A DNA stretch of 64,000 nucleotides from Alnus glutinosa (GCF_958979055.1 NC_084892.1:4667501-4731500), one strand, 5' to 3'; numbered from the stretch's first letter, positions 13,601-25,472 are shown. Numbers and translations: made by a program. The notes: generated from the letters alone by a model not told the origin.

Positions 13601-15374
13601 CTTGTTGATATTATGAGCTGAGGACGCACTACCACATGAGTGATAACCCAAAAATACTAGTCCCAATTGAGACTCCAGGTCCTCTAGTCATATTTGCATG
13701 ATACCCCAAAATGACTAGTCACAATTGAGGCTCCTCAATGGTTTAAACAGCCCATATTGATCCAAAACGCACTCGATATAGGACTCAGTACACGCTAGCG
13801 CCCACCGCCCTCACTGTCTAAATCCTTGGAGTACCTCAATTGATTCTTTAGATCGATATGGCATAATTCAACTAACCCTTTTAACAGAACAGTTTACCCT
13901 TTTGTCTTCTCAAGGAAAAAGGGGCTTGTCAAGCCCTTCCCAATTTTTTTTTTCTCTCTCTCCCTTTTATCTTGATGGATAAGTCCTTTTCTAATTCTCG
14001 TACATCACAAATCACATGATAGTTCATTTACATATCAGTAACTATAACTTGTAAAGCTTATCAACCAATATATCTGAATGTTGTCTCGATTAGAACTCTA
14101 ATTTTGAATTATGCTGATAAAAAATAATTAATATCAATCACTATATGACTTTCCATAACAAAATTAGGACGATAAAATCACACCGAGAAAATCCTTGTGA
14201 AGTAGAAAGGCAATCAAAAAAACATATTGTGCTTTTAGGTTGATGTTTTGAAGCTTTGTGTCGCATCACTCAAAAATCAATATTCAAATCAAAGCAATTG
14301 GATGTCCAAGTCATGCCTATATGAACATGACCATTCAATAGAAATAATCTAACACTCCACCTTTGTCATACATTCCATACATCAAAGTAGGCAGATATTT
14401 TACAGGGAAAACTGCATTTAAGCTAGAAAATATGAAGCGACACAAATGGATTTAGTTTTTATTCCATTCAAGATGGAAACTAGCAAGGGGTCATTGAACA
14501 AAGAAAATCAAACATAAGGGGTATAATATTCTCAAGTGTTACCATTGTGCCAAAAGTGGATTATATAGCGTGAACAAAATAGGAGGACATTTGGAAGAAT
14601 AGAGCTTCTTCTAAGTATGCTTCAGTATAGGTTTCCGAGTTTAATGTATCAGTGAATGTCCACTGAAGCCAGTCTGCATACCACTTGGTTGGTCTTCTTG
14701 GATTCTTTATACGTACACATGTAATTCTTGGGGTTCCCTACTACACTATCCCTGTACTTTATTTCCCTTTTTGCCCATAAATATCCTATTAGTTATTAAA
14801 AGAAAAATCTAATGCATATCTGTAAAACAAACCCCAAATATCAAAGCAAGCATTAATGTCTACAAGAATGAGAATGACACGCACAGCACCCTGAACACCT
14901 CCACATTGCCCACATTGTGGAAAGAGAAAATAAGCAATCACTCTTAAACATCATCTGCCATTTTGCGGCCAACGGTGATCAACAACTTCTTCACCAGGTG
15001 CACCTTTTTTTTCAAATCTGGATGCCTAATTCTAGAATTTAAGTGACACTTCCGCAATACTAGAATTTAAACAAAGCACGACGCAACAAGTATCAAAACC
15101 ATTAAATAATTCTAAAGAACAAATCCAATCAATTTTTTTTAAGACTAATTGACTCCATATGCCTTAAAACAAAGCGGCATAGTTCAAATTTTGAGTGTTA
15201 TACCTCGAGGCTGGAGCGATTATGCGAAAGAGAGACTTCAGTGCATGCGAAAGCTACTACAATGTCGAGGGAAGCTGAAGAAGAAGAAAGAAACCACCCA
15301 AACAAGAGATTGGAGGATAACGGTTCACTCGATGACAACTGCGTGGGCCACCAAATCCTACACTTTCTTCTCAT
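7456..15374 (-). CDS. GPI1: PIG-Q/Gpi1, GPI N-acetylglucosaminyltransferase subunit
   Basis: Role (family knowledge): subunit of the ER GPI-GlcNAc transferase, which transfers GlcNAc from UDP-GlcNAc to phosphatidylinositol in the first step of GPI-anchor synthesis. Model, 5' to 3': 15204-15374, 12904-13293, 12640-12780, 12455-12558, 12141-12362, 11088-11582, 7715-8233, 7456-7570. All introns are GT-AG, phases close, 718 aa. Seen: N-terminus MRRKCRIWWPTQLSSS, 'SEQVKAPFKRPKWVDELHQK' in exon 3, the Gpi1 core 'YSMQIQALAALWRLFRGQKW' then 'NPLRQRLDSYDY' across the exon 6/7 junction, several hydrophobic segments in exons 5-7, and C-terminus 'PWMFIPYKEYWHLCYDSI'. The start is the first ATG giving the family N-terminus. 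Odd: intron 6 (8234-11087) is swollen by LINE debris. A frame running past the exon 7 donor to 7648 is intron read-through. Confidence 0.92.
7592..7639. repeat. (GA)n microsatellite in the last GPI1 intron
   Basis: About 48 bp of GA inside intron 7 (7571-7714), close to the acceptor of the final exon. In transcript sense it is a CU tract. Confidence 0.9.
8739..10540 (-). mobile_element. Degenerate L1-type LINE inside GPI1 intron 6
   Basis: On the minus strand, endonuclease pieces come first: 'LWDVICLQETKIE' (about 10530-10490), 'CFVWAFDGVYGPIDDKW' (about 10310-10240), 'TGDFNVT' and 'SEHFPFLLDCGGLRRVR' (about 9980-9910). Further on come the reverse-transcriptase zinc-binding end 'FLWKLKHGGTFNV' (about 9330) and 'CCMCKSSGETADHLLIH' (about 9130). 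An A-rich tail sits near 8740-8750. The central reverse transcriptase is missing and many frames are broken. It lies in the same orientation as GPI1. A second retro-fragment interrupts it at 9515-9838. Confidence 0.75.
9515..9838 (-). mobile_element. Short retro-insert with A-tail and minisatellite-like core, nested in the LINE
   Basis: In minus sense it ends '..GAAATTTTCTTACTTAT' followed by about ten A, a typical retroposon tail. Its core (about 9650-9830) is a run of imperfect repeats around 'AAACCCAAGATACAA' and 'ACACCCAAAATACAAAG' (plus sense). It separates LINE endonuclease sequence from LINE zinc-binding sequence, so it inserted into the LINE or marks a deletion junction. Confidence 0.5.
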
Positions 15375-15544
15375 TTTTACCTCATGAGTGTGCCTTCCTT
15401 CCCACTAAACGGTCACCGTTTCGTTTTCCGCTCATTCTCAGAAACCAAGCGGAATCTGACAAATGAAAAATGAAAAATATAAAGAAAACGACTTCGAAAA
15501 TCAAAGCAGAGAAATCGATGATACCTTATGGATTTGTTTGTTGT

Positions 15545-15556
15545 GCGTGTGTGTCT

Positions 15557-15592
<36 letters not shown>
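15545..15592. repeat. (GA)n tract upstream of GPI1
   Basis: GA repeat about 170-220 bp upstream of the GPI1 start codon, reading CT in transcript sense. It is probably 5' UTR or core promoter. Frames through it on both strands are not genes. Confidence 0.7.
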
Positions 15593-16049
15593 CAGGTGGA
15601 AGACATGGCCGGCATTAATATGGAGCAGAAAATAGCAATCGGCGTGTTTAGATGCAGAGTATAGGCTGGGAGACAAAAGAAAACGGTGTGTTCTGATGCA
15701 CAGTATAAACCCTTTTTATTATTATTATTTTTTTTTTTATTTTTCTAAGCATATTCCATGACATGTATGATATACTCCAGACCCATTAACTACTTAAAAT
15801 AAATAAATAAATATAAATCTAACTGTTACAATATATGGAAACTGGAAAAACTATATTCTCTATTAAACAGATTAATTGTAAATAAAAAATATTTCAATAT
15901 AAAAAAATATACGAAAAATATTATATATTTTCTATTTATTCTAACACTAACATTTTTCGTCTATATTTATATCAGAAGCTTCAGAACTACTTAATATTTT
16001 CTCATTTACTTTATATATACATGCTCATTGAAAAAAAAAAACTACATAA

Positions 16050-16297
16050 GGTCGGTTAGGGTTTGCGATTTTAAAATGTGATTTTTAAAAACGTAGTTAA
16101 ATATTTGACAAAATTACAATTTGACCTTTAAAATTTCAGTTTAACCTTTAAAATTGTGTTTTTTTTTTAAAAAATATATATATATCACAATGCCTGTGAT
16201 TAGAAAAATGCAAATTCTTTATAAATGCAATTTCAAACGATTCATTTTATACCATTTGGTTTAAAATCATAATTTTTATTTGTAAAATTGCAATGCC
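16050..16297. mobile_element. A-family MITE, copy 2, divergent
   Basis: Starts 'GGTCGGTTAGGGTTTGCGAT', matching the inverted end of the copy at 20795-21109. It contains the family motifs 'AAAAACGTAGTTAAAT' and 'TTTGGTTTAAAATC', in opposite orientation to copies 1 and 3. Confidence 0.55.
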
Positions 16298-16365
16298 ATA
16301 CATACCTTAATTTATAAAGTATCGAAACTGTTTGCAGTGTTGGTAATGACAAAGTAACTATGATT

Positions 16366-17623
16366 AGGCGACTCCTACCATGTCCTGGAGGCAAAATGTC
16401 TTGCATTTTTTGTTTGATCCCACCACCATATCTGAAATTTTAAAAATCAATGTCCGTCCACACTCTGATCCCCTTCTCTGGACCCCTTCTTCTACCGGTG
16501 TTTTCTCCGCCAAATCCATCCATCACCTCATTAGCTCCTTATCTCCTTATCTCCTTCCACCCTTTCACATCTCTCAAAATCTAGTTGGAAGGCTCTTTGG
16601 AAGCTTCAGCTGAACCATCGCCTTCAACTTTTTATTTGGAAAATGGTATGGAATATTATTCCTACCAAATTTCGAATTTTTCACATCATCCCTTCTTTCA
16701 TATCAGACACCAGTTGCTCTCTATGCTCTTATCCCATAGACTCTCTCCCCCATCTCTTTTTCACTTACACCATTGCACGTGTGGTTTGGCGCCAATCTTT
16801 TTGGCCTTTGGATACTATTGCATTAAATGTTACTAACATGACAAATTGGCTCCTTATCATTCTCCATCCACATCGTATGCTTGGCGTTCCTCCGGCAGAG
16901 ACTCATAGGTTCCAAAATTTTGCTGTTGTTGCCTGTGATCACCTTTGGTTTTCCAGGAACAAAGCTTATCATGATGGCATTATCCCAAATGCTCTTAGCA
17001 TATCTACTACTATCAACAGGATTGCTCTGGAACACTATTATGCGTGGACAGCTAAATATGATAAAACTCCTGCAGTCTGGAAAAACCCATCTCCTCCCTA
17101 TTTCAAGATAAAATATGATACTGCTATCAAAGCCACCTTCTCTGCTCAAGCTGCAACCTGCAGAGACTCTACTGGTTCTATAATCAAGTGTATCTCCCTG
17201 ATTAGCTCTCCATGCTCTCCTATTTATGGTGAGGCTCTTGCTGCTCTTCTGGCTTCCTGATTGGCAACTTCTTTAGGATTATATTCTTTTATCTTATAAG
17301 GTGATTCTCTCAATGTCACTTTGGTGTTTCAGCATCCAGCATCTACTACAGATTGGCGAATTGTTTCCATCATCTCCAACATTCTCTCCATCCTCCCTCC
17401 AACTGCTAGCTGGCAAGCTAGTCGTGTTAACCAAAGTGCAAACTTCTGTGACCACCATGTGGCAAATTGGGCCGTAACTATAATTTATTCTGACTGCATT
17501 CTCATCATTTCCTTATTATCCTCATCTTTTTCTCCATGTTTTGGAAAATATACCCCCTCCACCTTCTTTGTTTCATAAGTTAGATTTTTTTTTTTTCTTT
17601 CCGTTCTTTCTACGATGTACTCA

Positions 17624-17668
<45 letters not shown>
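16366..17668 (+). mobile_element. 5'-truncated L1-type LINE with poly(A) and target-site duplication
   Basis: Seen: flanked by the 10-bp direct repeat AACTATGATT (16356-16365 and 17669-17678), with an A-run at about 17625-17668. Coding remnants in order: 'DPLLWTPSSTGVFSAKSIHH' (end of reverse transcriptase), 'LQLFIWKMVWNIIPTKFRIF' and 'CSLC....SLPHLFF' (zinc-binding), then RNase H 'YFKIKYDTAIKATFSAQAA', 'CRDSTGSIIKC' and 'YGEALAALLAS'. A frameshift near 16575 and a stop near 17258 show it is dead. The good target-site match and mostly open frame suggest moderate age. Confidence 0.88.
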
Positions 17669-17670
<2 letters not shown>

Positions 17671-17678
17671 CTATGATT

Positions 17679-18296
17679 TTGCGAAAAATTCGAAACAATG
17701 AAACATTGACTATTGTTTCTTTTTGCAAGACCAGAGACTGAGGGCCCTAGTACAGTTGTCTTCTCTCCCTCTGTCCCTCTCTGCCCACTTTCGTAATTCC
17801 ATTGGATATCAAAATTCAAAAGCTTCTAATTTACTCCATTGAACCATCTTTTTCTTTATTGACCGACATCGATAAGACTCATTCTTTCTTTTCTTTTATT
17901 TTCTTTTTTTAATTGATCGGCATGATTTCAATAGTTTGAAAACACTTTTTTAAATGAAAACCAACTTAAAAAACAACGCTTATTTTTATATTATATCAAA
18001 ATATTTTTTTTAAAAAAATAAAAATAAAAAATAATTTTTTTTTCAAAACCACGAGGAAGCATCAAAATGCTGCCTTCGTGCGAATAGATGCAAAAAATTA
18101 TTAAAGACTCTCCATGGGTTGGAGGCTTGGCCCCATTTGTTTATGCATAAAGTAAGTTTCAGGCGTTTAACTCTTATGGAAAATTAACAAATAATTTTTT
18201 TTTTTTATTATTATTATTTTGGAATTGCGAGGAAGAGAGAGACGCGAAAAAAAGTTGTGAAAAATAGTGCGGGAAAATATAAGGCTTTCGGACGTG
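17679..18296. other. Spacer with no recognised gene
   Basis: AT-rich sequence with T-runs. No coding frame or RNA recognised. Confidence 0.5.
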
Positions 18297-18305
18297 GGAT
18301 TGAGA

Positions 18306-18459
18306 AGTAATTCTATATGTTATATAAATGTCTATCGAGAATCTATCAAATAATAAGGTGGCTTCTAAATTCACCATTTGATTAATCACATACCCTATGA
18401 TAATTTTAAAAGCCACCTCATTATTTGATGGACATTTATATAACATGTAAAATTACTCA
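18306..18459. mobile_element. Short MITE (154 bp) with 9-bp target-site duplication, Mutator-like
   Basis: Near-palindromic: left 'GTAATTCTATATGTTATATA' against the inverted right end 'GTAATTTTACATGTTATATA', extending to 'AAGGTGGCTT'. It is flanked by the 9-bp direct repeat GGATTGAGA (18297-18305 and 18460-18468). Nine-base duplications are typical of Mutator-like transposition. No coding capacity. Confidence 0.75.
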
Positions 18460-18800
18460 GGATTGAGATCCAATGCAATTGCCTACCTGTATTGATTGAA
18501 ATTTTAGCAAATAGTTATGAGAGGGCTCTTGTAGAGCCCACGTGTCCGTACAGGTGTTTGGATAGTCCAAGACTTGTTCAGGCAGGTATGCCTCTCATAA
18601 AGGGCCTTCTCACAATAGCCTGCTTAAAGGTGTGGAAAAGCGATAAAAAAAAATCATTTTACGACTCGTAAAAGTATTTTCTTTGATCAATTAAAAACAT
18701 TTTTAGGTTGAACAATATTCTACATACGTCGCACTAGACGCTCCAAAATAAGAAAAATATTTTCCAGTAAATAAATATTTTACTAGCCAAAACAAATTGG
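18460..18800. repeat. Dispersed repeat, C family, copy 1
   Basis: Contains 'ATCCAATGCAATTGCCT', 'TGAGAGGGCTCTTGTAG', 'CCAAGACTTGTTCAGGCAG' and 'GGGCCTTCTCACAATAG'. The same order of blocks occurs at 34190-34360. The right part resembles the ends of the 22685 and 34063 TIR elements. The C family is probably the interior of such a non-autonomous element. Confidence 0.55.
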
Positions 18801-19594
18801 CCTTAGGATCTTGGGGTTAAATGTATTTTAAATTCTTTGAAAATTTTGAAGGTTTAAAGAATAAAGCAATCGCATGCAATTACATAATTAATATGGAAAG
18901 AGATTAGGGCAAATTGAAGCCCAAAACTGGTCCAGGAAATTGATTGAACTATAATTTACCCAATTCTTCTTTCAAAATAAAAAAATAAATAAAAGAAAAG
19001 AAAAAAGAAAATACAAATATCACTCTTCGACTTTAATGCATAGCCGTATAGGTGTCAATTTGGTCTTTACTCATTGCATTGTGATAAATCAAATCTTCTG
19101 TAAAATCTAAACAGATATATAGTCAACTGATATGCATGTGACTCTCCACTAAATCATCAATAATAATGAAATGACATTATTTATCCCTTACCTCTCTAAT
19201 TTACATTATAAAATAATATTTTATTTCTATAGCACTCTCTTCTCCTCACTCACAAATTCACAATCATTGATTGCTACTTTAAGTGCAAAAATTAAGGCCA
19301 TCCCATCATTCTTCCAATCTTTTCCAATATTTTTTCGTTATTCATCATCTATAATTTGTCTTGTTTATTTTTTTGTCCACACTGCTTAATCGACAAATAA
19401 ATGATTACCGTGACGTATTTTAAATAATTAATATATTTTTTTAAGTGATTAATTTGTAAATTCACTTAAAATACGTAATGTCAACGGGTATGAAATAAGT
19501 ATAGTATAATAAATAAGTGTGAAAGATGACGTTATTTTAATTTTTAAACAGAAAGATTCATAAATTTATGTTGCACTACCAATTAAAAATAAAA
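18801..19594. other. Spacer with no recognised gene
   Basis: AT-rich. A 72-codon plus frame at 19171-19389 is short, isolated and featureless. Nothing else was recognised. Confidence 0.45.
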
Positions 19595-20114
19595 GGGAAA
19601 AATATATATATTTTCTTCAAACTACTACTCAATTGTCCATGTCAAGCTACCAATTGTGTCAATTTTGCCCGATAAACTACCAAAAAAATGCTAATGTCCC
19701 CCATAAGACCAACAAAAAGACAAAAATAACCTTAATTTACTTTCTTCAATAAGACAAAAATGTTCTTATAAATTTGAAAAAAATAAAAACTAATATTAAA
19801 AACTAAAAACTAAAAAAATATTTAAAAAAAAAAAAGAAAAAAAAAAAGAAAAAACAAAAACAAAAACAAAACAAAAGACGGAAAATTAAAAGGAAAAAGA
19901 AAAAGAATGATTTTTTTCAAAAAACAAAAAAAGGAAACAAAAACCAGTTTTTATTTTTTTTAAAAAAATTAATAATTTTATAAAATGTATTTTTGTCATT
20001 AAGGGAAACATTGACATTCTTGGTAATATAAGGGATGAACATTGACACAATTGATAGTTTGAGAGCACATTGACAATGAAACGGTAATTCGAAGGAGTTA
20101 TGAGTACTTTTCCC
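19595..20114. mobile_element. B-family MITE, copy 1
   Basis: Ends are inverted: left 'TTCTTCAAACTACTACTC' and 'CTACCAATTGTGTCAAT' against the complement of the right end, 'AACTATCAATTGTGTCAAT' and 'CATTGTCAATGTG'. The centre is A-rich. The same structure recurs at 31560-32063. No coding capacity. Confidence 0.7.
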
Positions 20115-20794
20115 AAAATAAAATTATGACTTACTAAAAAAAAAAAAACATCATTTACATTTTATAGAAAATTTTAGTTGAAGAGTTGATTTGTTATAAA
20201 TACAATGTGGAGGGACTAAATTGTTCAAGTTAAAAGTAGAAGGACTAAATTAATACTTACATGAAAGTCAAGGGTGATATTTGTATATTTTTGCCAAAAC
20301 TTTTATTGAGATCTTTACTCGTAAATGGTAAGCCACGTAATCAAGAGAAATTTACTATTTTACTATAGACGCCAAAATATGGGCGGCCATGTTGGAAATA
20401 CCGCACCATTTTTAGCCATTAATATATACATAACACGATAGCCACTCCATATTAATAACATAATATAATTGATTTGGAAAAGGCAAAAGGGATTTCCAAT
20501 GTGAATAGTGTTGGCCACAAAAACCAAATTTTCTTACCTCAGGCCTCTTGCCTTTTCAGCTAAAAATGCCAACTTTTTTTACTAAATTTATAATATACTT
20601 AAAAAAATATATATATTCTAAGGTGATGTGACGAAAAGGTTGACGTGACATTAACAGAAGTTACAAAAATGAACGAAAAACTCACAAAATGACCGATTTC
20701 AAATATACGAAAAACTTAAGTAGCAAAAGTTAATTTTTTTAAAATAAGACCAATTTCAAATCGTACATTGACTTAGAGATTTATTGTACATTTA

Positions 20795-21109
20795 GGGTGT
20801 GTTTGAGATTGCGATTTTGTAGACAATAAGTGCGATTTTAAACCAAATCGCAGAACATAAATCGTTTGGGAACTGTGTTTTTAAAAATTGCGATTTGAAA
20901 ACGCAGAAAATCTGTTTTTTCAAATCACAGATAAGATGGTGCTTTTTTGAAAACGCATAATTTTAAAGGTAAATTCGCGATTTTAAAGGCTAAATTGCGA
21001 TTTTGCCAAACACTTAACTACGTTTTTAAAAATCACTTTTTTCAAATCGCACATTTTAAAATCGTTATTTTAAATCGCACTTTTTGAAATCGCAAACCCA
21101 AACAGACCC
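20795..21109. mobile_element. A-family MITE, copy 3 (best preserved)
   Basis: Begins 'GGGTGTGTTTGAGATTGCGA' and ends 'TCGCAAACCCAAACAGACCC'. The complement of the end is 'GGGTCTGTTTGGGTTTGCGA', a TIR of about 25 bp with a few mismatches. The interior is full of 'GCGATTT' and 'AAATCGC' and can fold on itself. Confidence 0.75.
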
Positions 21110-22684
21110 TTACTTTAAAAATAATATACTGAACTAGATAACAATTCATATATATATATATATAGTAAATAATTAGAATTAAAAGTTAGACCATTTATGT
21201 TGAATATTATATTAAAAGAATAATAAAAGCAATTGATTAGTGACTGAATTATTGCTAAAAGTGGATCCCACATTTCGGCCTTAAATATGATTATGATAAG
21301 GAAGTATGATTAGGATGTGTCTCTTTTGGTAGGCATGATAAATGTGGACGTATCATTCCCTTACACATCCCGGTTAAGCTGGCCAACCAACAAGCCCATG
21401 TGAAAAACGCGCATAATCAGGTATGGTTGCACCAAAACTGGCCCCACCATACGAAGATAAGACTGAAATTTGGCGAAATGCTATTGGCAATTCATTAAAT
21501 AAATACTTACCTCGTCCCTAGATTAGCTTCTCCTCCATACAAAAGTCAATATTAGCGCACATGCTTGGGGCCCACGACATGATTCAATTAATTTGCCATG
21601 TCAGCGTACAGAAATAGATATTAACTGGAACGTGACGGGAAATGATATTTTGCGACCTAATTATTAATACAATTATTAAAAAAAACATAAAATTAAGCAT
21701 CAACCCATTTACATGATTTTATAATTTTTTATTTAATAAAAAAATAAAAGGTCAATACTCAATAATTATATCATGGGGTGATAATACATCATATCTTGTA
21801 ATGTGACATGTATACATTATTAGATAAAATAAAATAAAATATTAACTGTAAAATAAGATATTAGGTGAAAAAGGTTAAAGTTTTTGTAGATTTTATAAAA
21901 ACTATATTTTCTAAGAAATCTTAAAATCTTACTATTGTTTTTAAATTAAATAATTTTAATTTTGTCATTTCTATATTTATCTCCTTTAAAATAATTTTAA
22001 TTCATGACGAATACCTGAATTAATAAATGCTATTAATGCTGAATTGTTATATATAATAAACACTGAAATATAAGAGTTTGAATAATTTTATTTATTTATT
22101 TTTTATAAGCAATACAATGAGACGAAGGAAACATTTGAAGGGGCAAAATTAAAAAATTAAAAAATTTGGGAGGTAAAATAAAAAAATAAAAAAAAATTAG
22201 GGAGTAAAATTTTAATTTTTTAAAAATTATAATAATAATTTTTTAAAAAATGGAAAAAGCATGGTGGCTCTGCCATGGTAGTAAGACTAGGTAGACTTCT
22301 GCCTTCAAGGACAACAACTACAGCTTTTGAGAGGCTAAAGTAAAAAAAAATAAAAATTAAGGACTTGTTTGATAAGTAATTGTGTTGTAGAATATTTGTG
22401 TGTAAAAAGTGATTGATCTAATATAAAATTTGAGTATATTTTATAGAAAAGTGAAAAAGTTTTGTTTTGTAGTGAGTTTTTTTATTTGAATAGTAATAAA
22501 ATATGATATAAAAAGTGTAAAAAAAATTAAAATGTTTTTTATTTTATTTTTTTTGGAAGAAGTAAAAAGAAAAAGATGGAAAATTAGAAATGATTTCTCA
22601 AACAAACCCTAAAATTTGTTTGTTTGTTTGTTTATTTTTTTTTTTTTATTATTATTGGATTTGGACTATTGTAAAGAAGCTTAT
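21110..22684. other. Spacer with no recognised gene
   Basis: AT-rich spacer, with no coding or RNA features found. Confidence 0.5.
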
Positions 22685-23500
22685 GCTCCGTTTGTTTCGA
22701 CGTAAAATGGTTTCCGTCGAAAGCATTTTTCGGTGTTTGGCTCGTACGGAAAATCGTAAATATTTTTTTTATATTTTTATTCAATCATATTAACTTATAA
22801 AAATCAATTTTTATTCACAACATAAAAATATTAATGTAAAATAATATAAAAATCATCGATAACGAGATTCGGTCAATGACCGACAAGATTCTGACCATTT
22901 TTACCTGATTCCGGCTAATATAGCCAGAATTCGAGATAAAGGCCGGAATCCGAATAGTTTCGTCGGAATCTGGGATAGCCGGATTCCGGCAGTTTCGTTG
23001 GAATCCGGCTGGCTGGCCGGGAACCGGCCTCTCTGGCCAGATCGATTCGGCCAGCCGGCCTGGAACCGGCCTCTCTAGCCAGATCCGACCAGCCGGCCGG
23101 AATCCGGCTCTCTGGCCAGATCCGGCCAGATGGCCGGATTCCGGTCAGATTGGTCGCCCGAATCTGGCTGACCGGATTCTGGCGAAGGTGGCCGGATTCC
23201 GTCGCCAGATTCCGACGACATTAACCGGATGTTGTCGGATTCCGATACCGGCAATATTTCGATGGTGGTCGGCTGCTTGAATGTGAAGGTCGACTGTGCC
23301 GTTGAAAATAGATTGACTGCATCTGGCGTATTCGGAAAACAATTTACGCTTTTAAAAAGCGTAAATCATTTTTTGAAATTTAATAAGCATTTTTGGTCAA
23401 ACAGAAATTATTTTTCGGTTGACTATTATTTTCGCCCCTACCAAACACTAAAAAATATCGAAATCATTTTTCAGAAATCATTTTACGCCGAAACAAGCAT
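22685..23500. mobile_element. TIR element with GC-rich CCGG-repeat core
   Basis: Left end 'GCTCCGTTTGTTTCGACG' + 'TAAAATGGTTTC' mirrors the right end, whose complement is 'AATGCTTGTTTCGGCG' + 'TAAAATGATTTC'. The interior (about 22860-23260) is a GC-rich array of degenerate 'GCCGGAATCCGGC' and 'GGCCAGATCCGGCCAG' units, unlike the AT-rich surroundings. Frames through it are not supported as genes. Related ends occur at 34063 and 53985. Confidence 0.7.
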
Positions 23501-23559
23501 TATAAACGAAACTACAGAAAGTCAAAGTCAACAAAGAACAACAGCCAATAAGTGAAGCG

Positions 23560-23775
23560 ATGACCGGCGCTGACTCGGCAGGCCATACAGTCCATATTAG
23601 TGAGCTATGTTCGGCACCGAACCTAAGACGCGTATCTCCGAGCCAACGAGGCTCGGTCTGCCCGCCCTATATATATCACCCCAAACCTCACGCTGTACAC
23701 GCATCTTTCGCTGAACGGTCGGAACCAAAAGCTTCGATTGAACGAAAAGGCAGAGAGAGTTTGTTGGATCTGAAG
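23560..23775 (+). promoter_or_regulatory. ERD15-A promoter and 5' UTR exon
   Basis: TATATATAT at 23669-23676, then a leader exon ending at GATCTGAAG/GTAACGG (donor at 23776). The leader intron runs to 24856. The block from 'GCTGACTCGGCAGGCC' to the donor is shared with the promoter of ERD15-B (33616-33830, inverted), which supports its being the real promoter region. TSS position not determined. Confidence 0.7.
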
Positions 23776-24891
23776 GTAACGGTAACAATGATCTCTCTCA
23801 GTTTCAGATCTGTTCCGTACGAATATATTTATGATTTGCGTGTGTGTTTTTGATTCACGGATGTGGTGGAATTTGAAGAATTTTGAGCTTTTGTTTGGTT
23901 GCTGAGAAAGCGAAGAAAAAGAATTGGAAAATGGAAATTGGTGCTTCTTCTTTTTTGTTGGTTAAACCTTTACGGTTTCGCTTTCATTTAATAAATATGA
24001 AAATTTCATACAAATATAACCGAGTTTTTGCGGTTTTTTTTTTTGGATTTTTATTAAATTATAAAAATGATTAATTATTATGAAGATGTTTCTTTTGTTT
24101 TTTGGTATTATATTTCATTCAGCTGTGTGATCTGATGGAAGTTGTTGACTTTTTGAACAATATTTGATTTTCAGGAATGATAAATTTCGTTAACATCTTG
24201 GATATTTAATTATTTTTGAACATCTTGGTATCTGATTGTGATTTTTTCAATTTTAGTCGGTTGGTGTTGTTGAAGTTCATACTCGTGCTTCATCTGTTTT
24301 TTATATATTTTCTTTTTTAAAAATAAAAATAAAAATTCATCTGTGCTTTTGAATTATATATGTATCTCAATTTGCATAATTTTTTTTTTTTTTTTTTTGA
24401 CCTTTTTTGTTTTAAAAATGTTTTTTTTAAAGCTCTAAATTCTCGGGCTTCTGATTTTCTTCTTGTGGGCATGAATTGTGTGGGAAGAAGATACTATGAT
24501 TTGTGGTTGAATGAGTGATTTGGTGCTTCCTCGGGAACTATTTGTGTTTACCATGAAGCCCTGATTAGTGAATGGTCGATGGTACTGGTCAATGAAGTTG
24601 AATTTATGGTTGATGAATTTGTAACTTTTGGGATTTCAATGTTGAGAAATGGTTTGAGAATGCGATGAACGATTACCCCTTATGAGGTTTTAGTTTCAGG
24701 ATTTGAGATTTATCATTAATGATCACTGATCAAGAACTGTTTCTCTCTTTTCTTATTTCCCTGGCTATATCTCTAAGAAGAACTGTTTCTCTCTTTTCTG
24801 TTTGTGGTCTATGTTTCTTGATTTTGTAGTAATACTCTGCTGACTTTGAAGTACAGGTAAAAGAAGCAAAGGCTTGGAGGTGATTGAAAAC

Positions 24892-25472
24892 ATGGCACTG
24901 GTTTCAGGAGGAAGGTCAACATTGAACCCCAACGCCCCTCTCTTCATTCCTGCTGCTTTCCGGCAAGTGGAGGATTTCTCTCCAGAATGGTGGCAACTGG
25001 TCACAACCTCAACATGGTACCATGACTATTGGCTCAGCCAGCACCAGGGTGAGGATGGTTTCTATGAAAATGGTGAAGATGACTTTGATGGCGTCAATGT
25101 TGCTGATTTGCTGCCAGAGACTTTTGAATTTGATGATGGTGATGATTTTTCAAACATGGAAACTCAGTTTGAGGAGTTTCTCCAATTTTCTGAAAATAAA
25201 GGTGTGCACATATTGTATGTAACATAGCAATTGAAATTTCTTGTACCATTGGAAAATCCCATTGGAGCATTTGACTTAGTTGTTTTACCATTTCTTGATT
25301 TGGAATGATAGGTTTGGAAATGAACGCTGCGGCAGTGATGAAGAATCTGAAATCTTTGGAGGAAAGGGATCATCATCCCAAGTCCCCAATTGTACCTGCA
25401 AAATATGCAGAGAAGCCGGGTAAGAGCATGAACCCAAAATGCAGCCCCCGCCGCATCCAGCAGCCCCGCTGA
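24892..25472 (+). CDS. ERD15: ERD15-like PAM2-motif protein, copy A (complete)
   Basis: Role (family knowledge): ERD15/CID1 proteins are small, acidic, dehydration- and ABA-responsive proteins. Their PAM2 motif binds the MLLE domain of poly(A)-binding protein. Coding exons 24892-25201 and 25312-25472, 156 aa; the intron is GT-AG, phase 1. Seen: PAM2 '[15 protein letters not shown]' at residues 9-23, the conserved '[20 protein letters not shown]' block, an acidic middle, and the family-typical end 'KYAEKPGK..' with '[13 protein letters not shown]'. A frame running into the intron past 25201 is read-through. A 5' UTR intron of about 1.08 kb precedes the start. Partner copy: 32664-33119 on the minus strand. 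This copy keeps the full C-terminus, so it is the likelier functional one. Confidence 0.93.

Noticed and set aside
15413-15676. 87-codon minus frame through a (GA)n tract
   Set aside because: It overlaps the GPI1 leader and (CT)n repeat and is not in the frame of the GPI1 start. It is better seen as 5' UTR.
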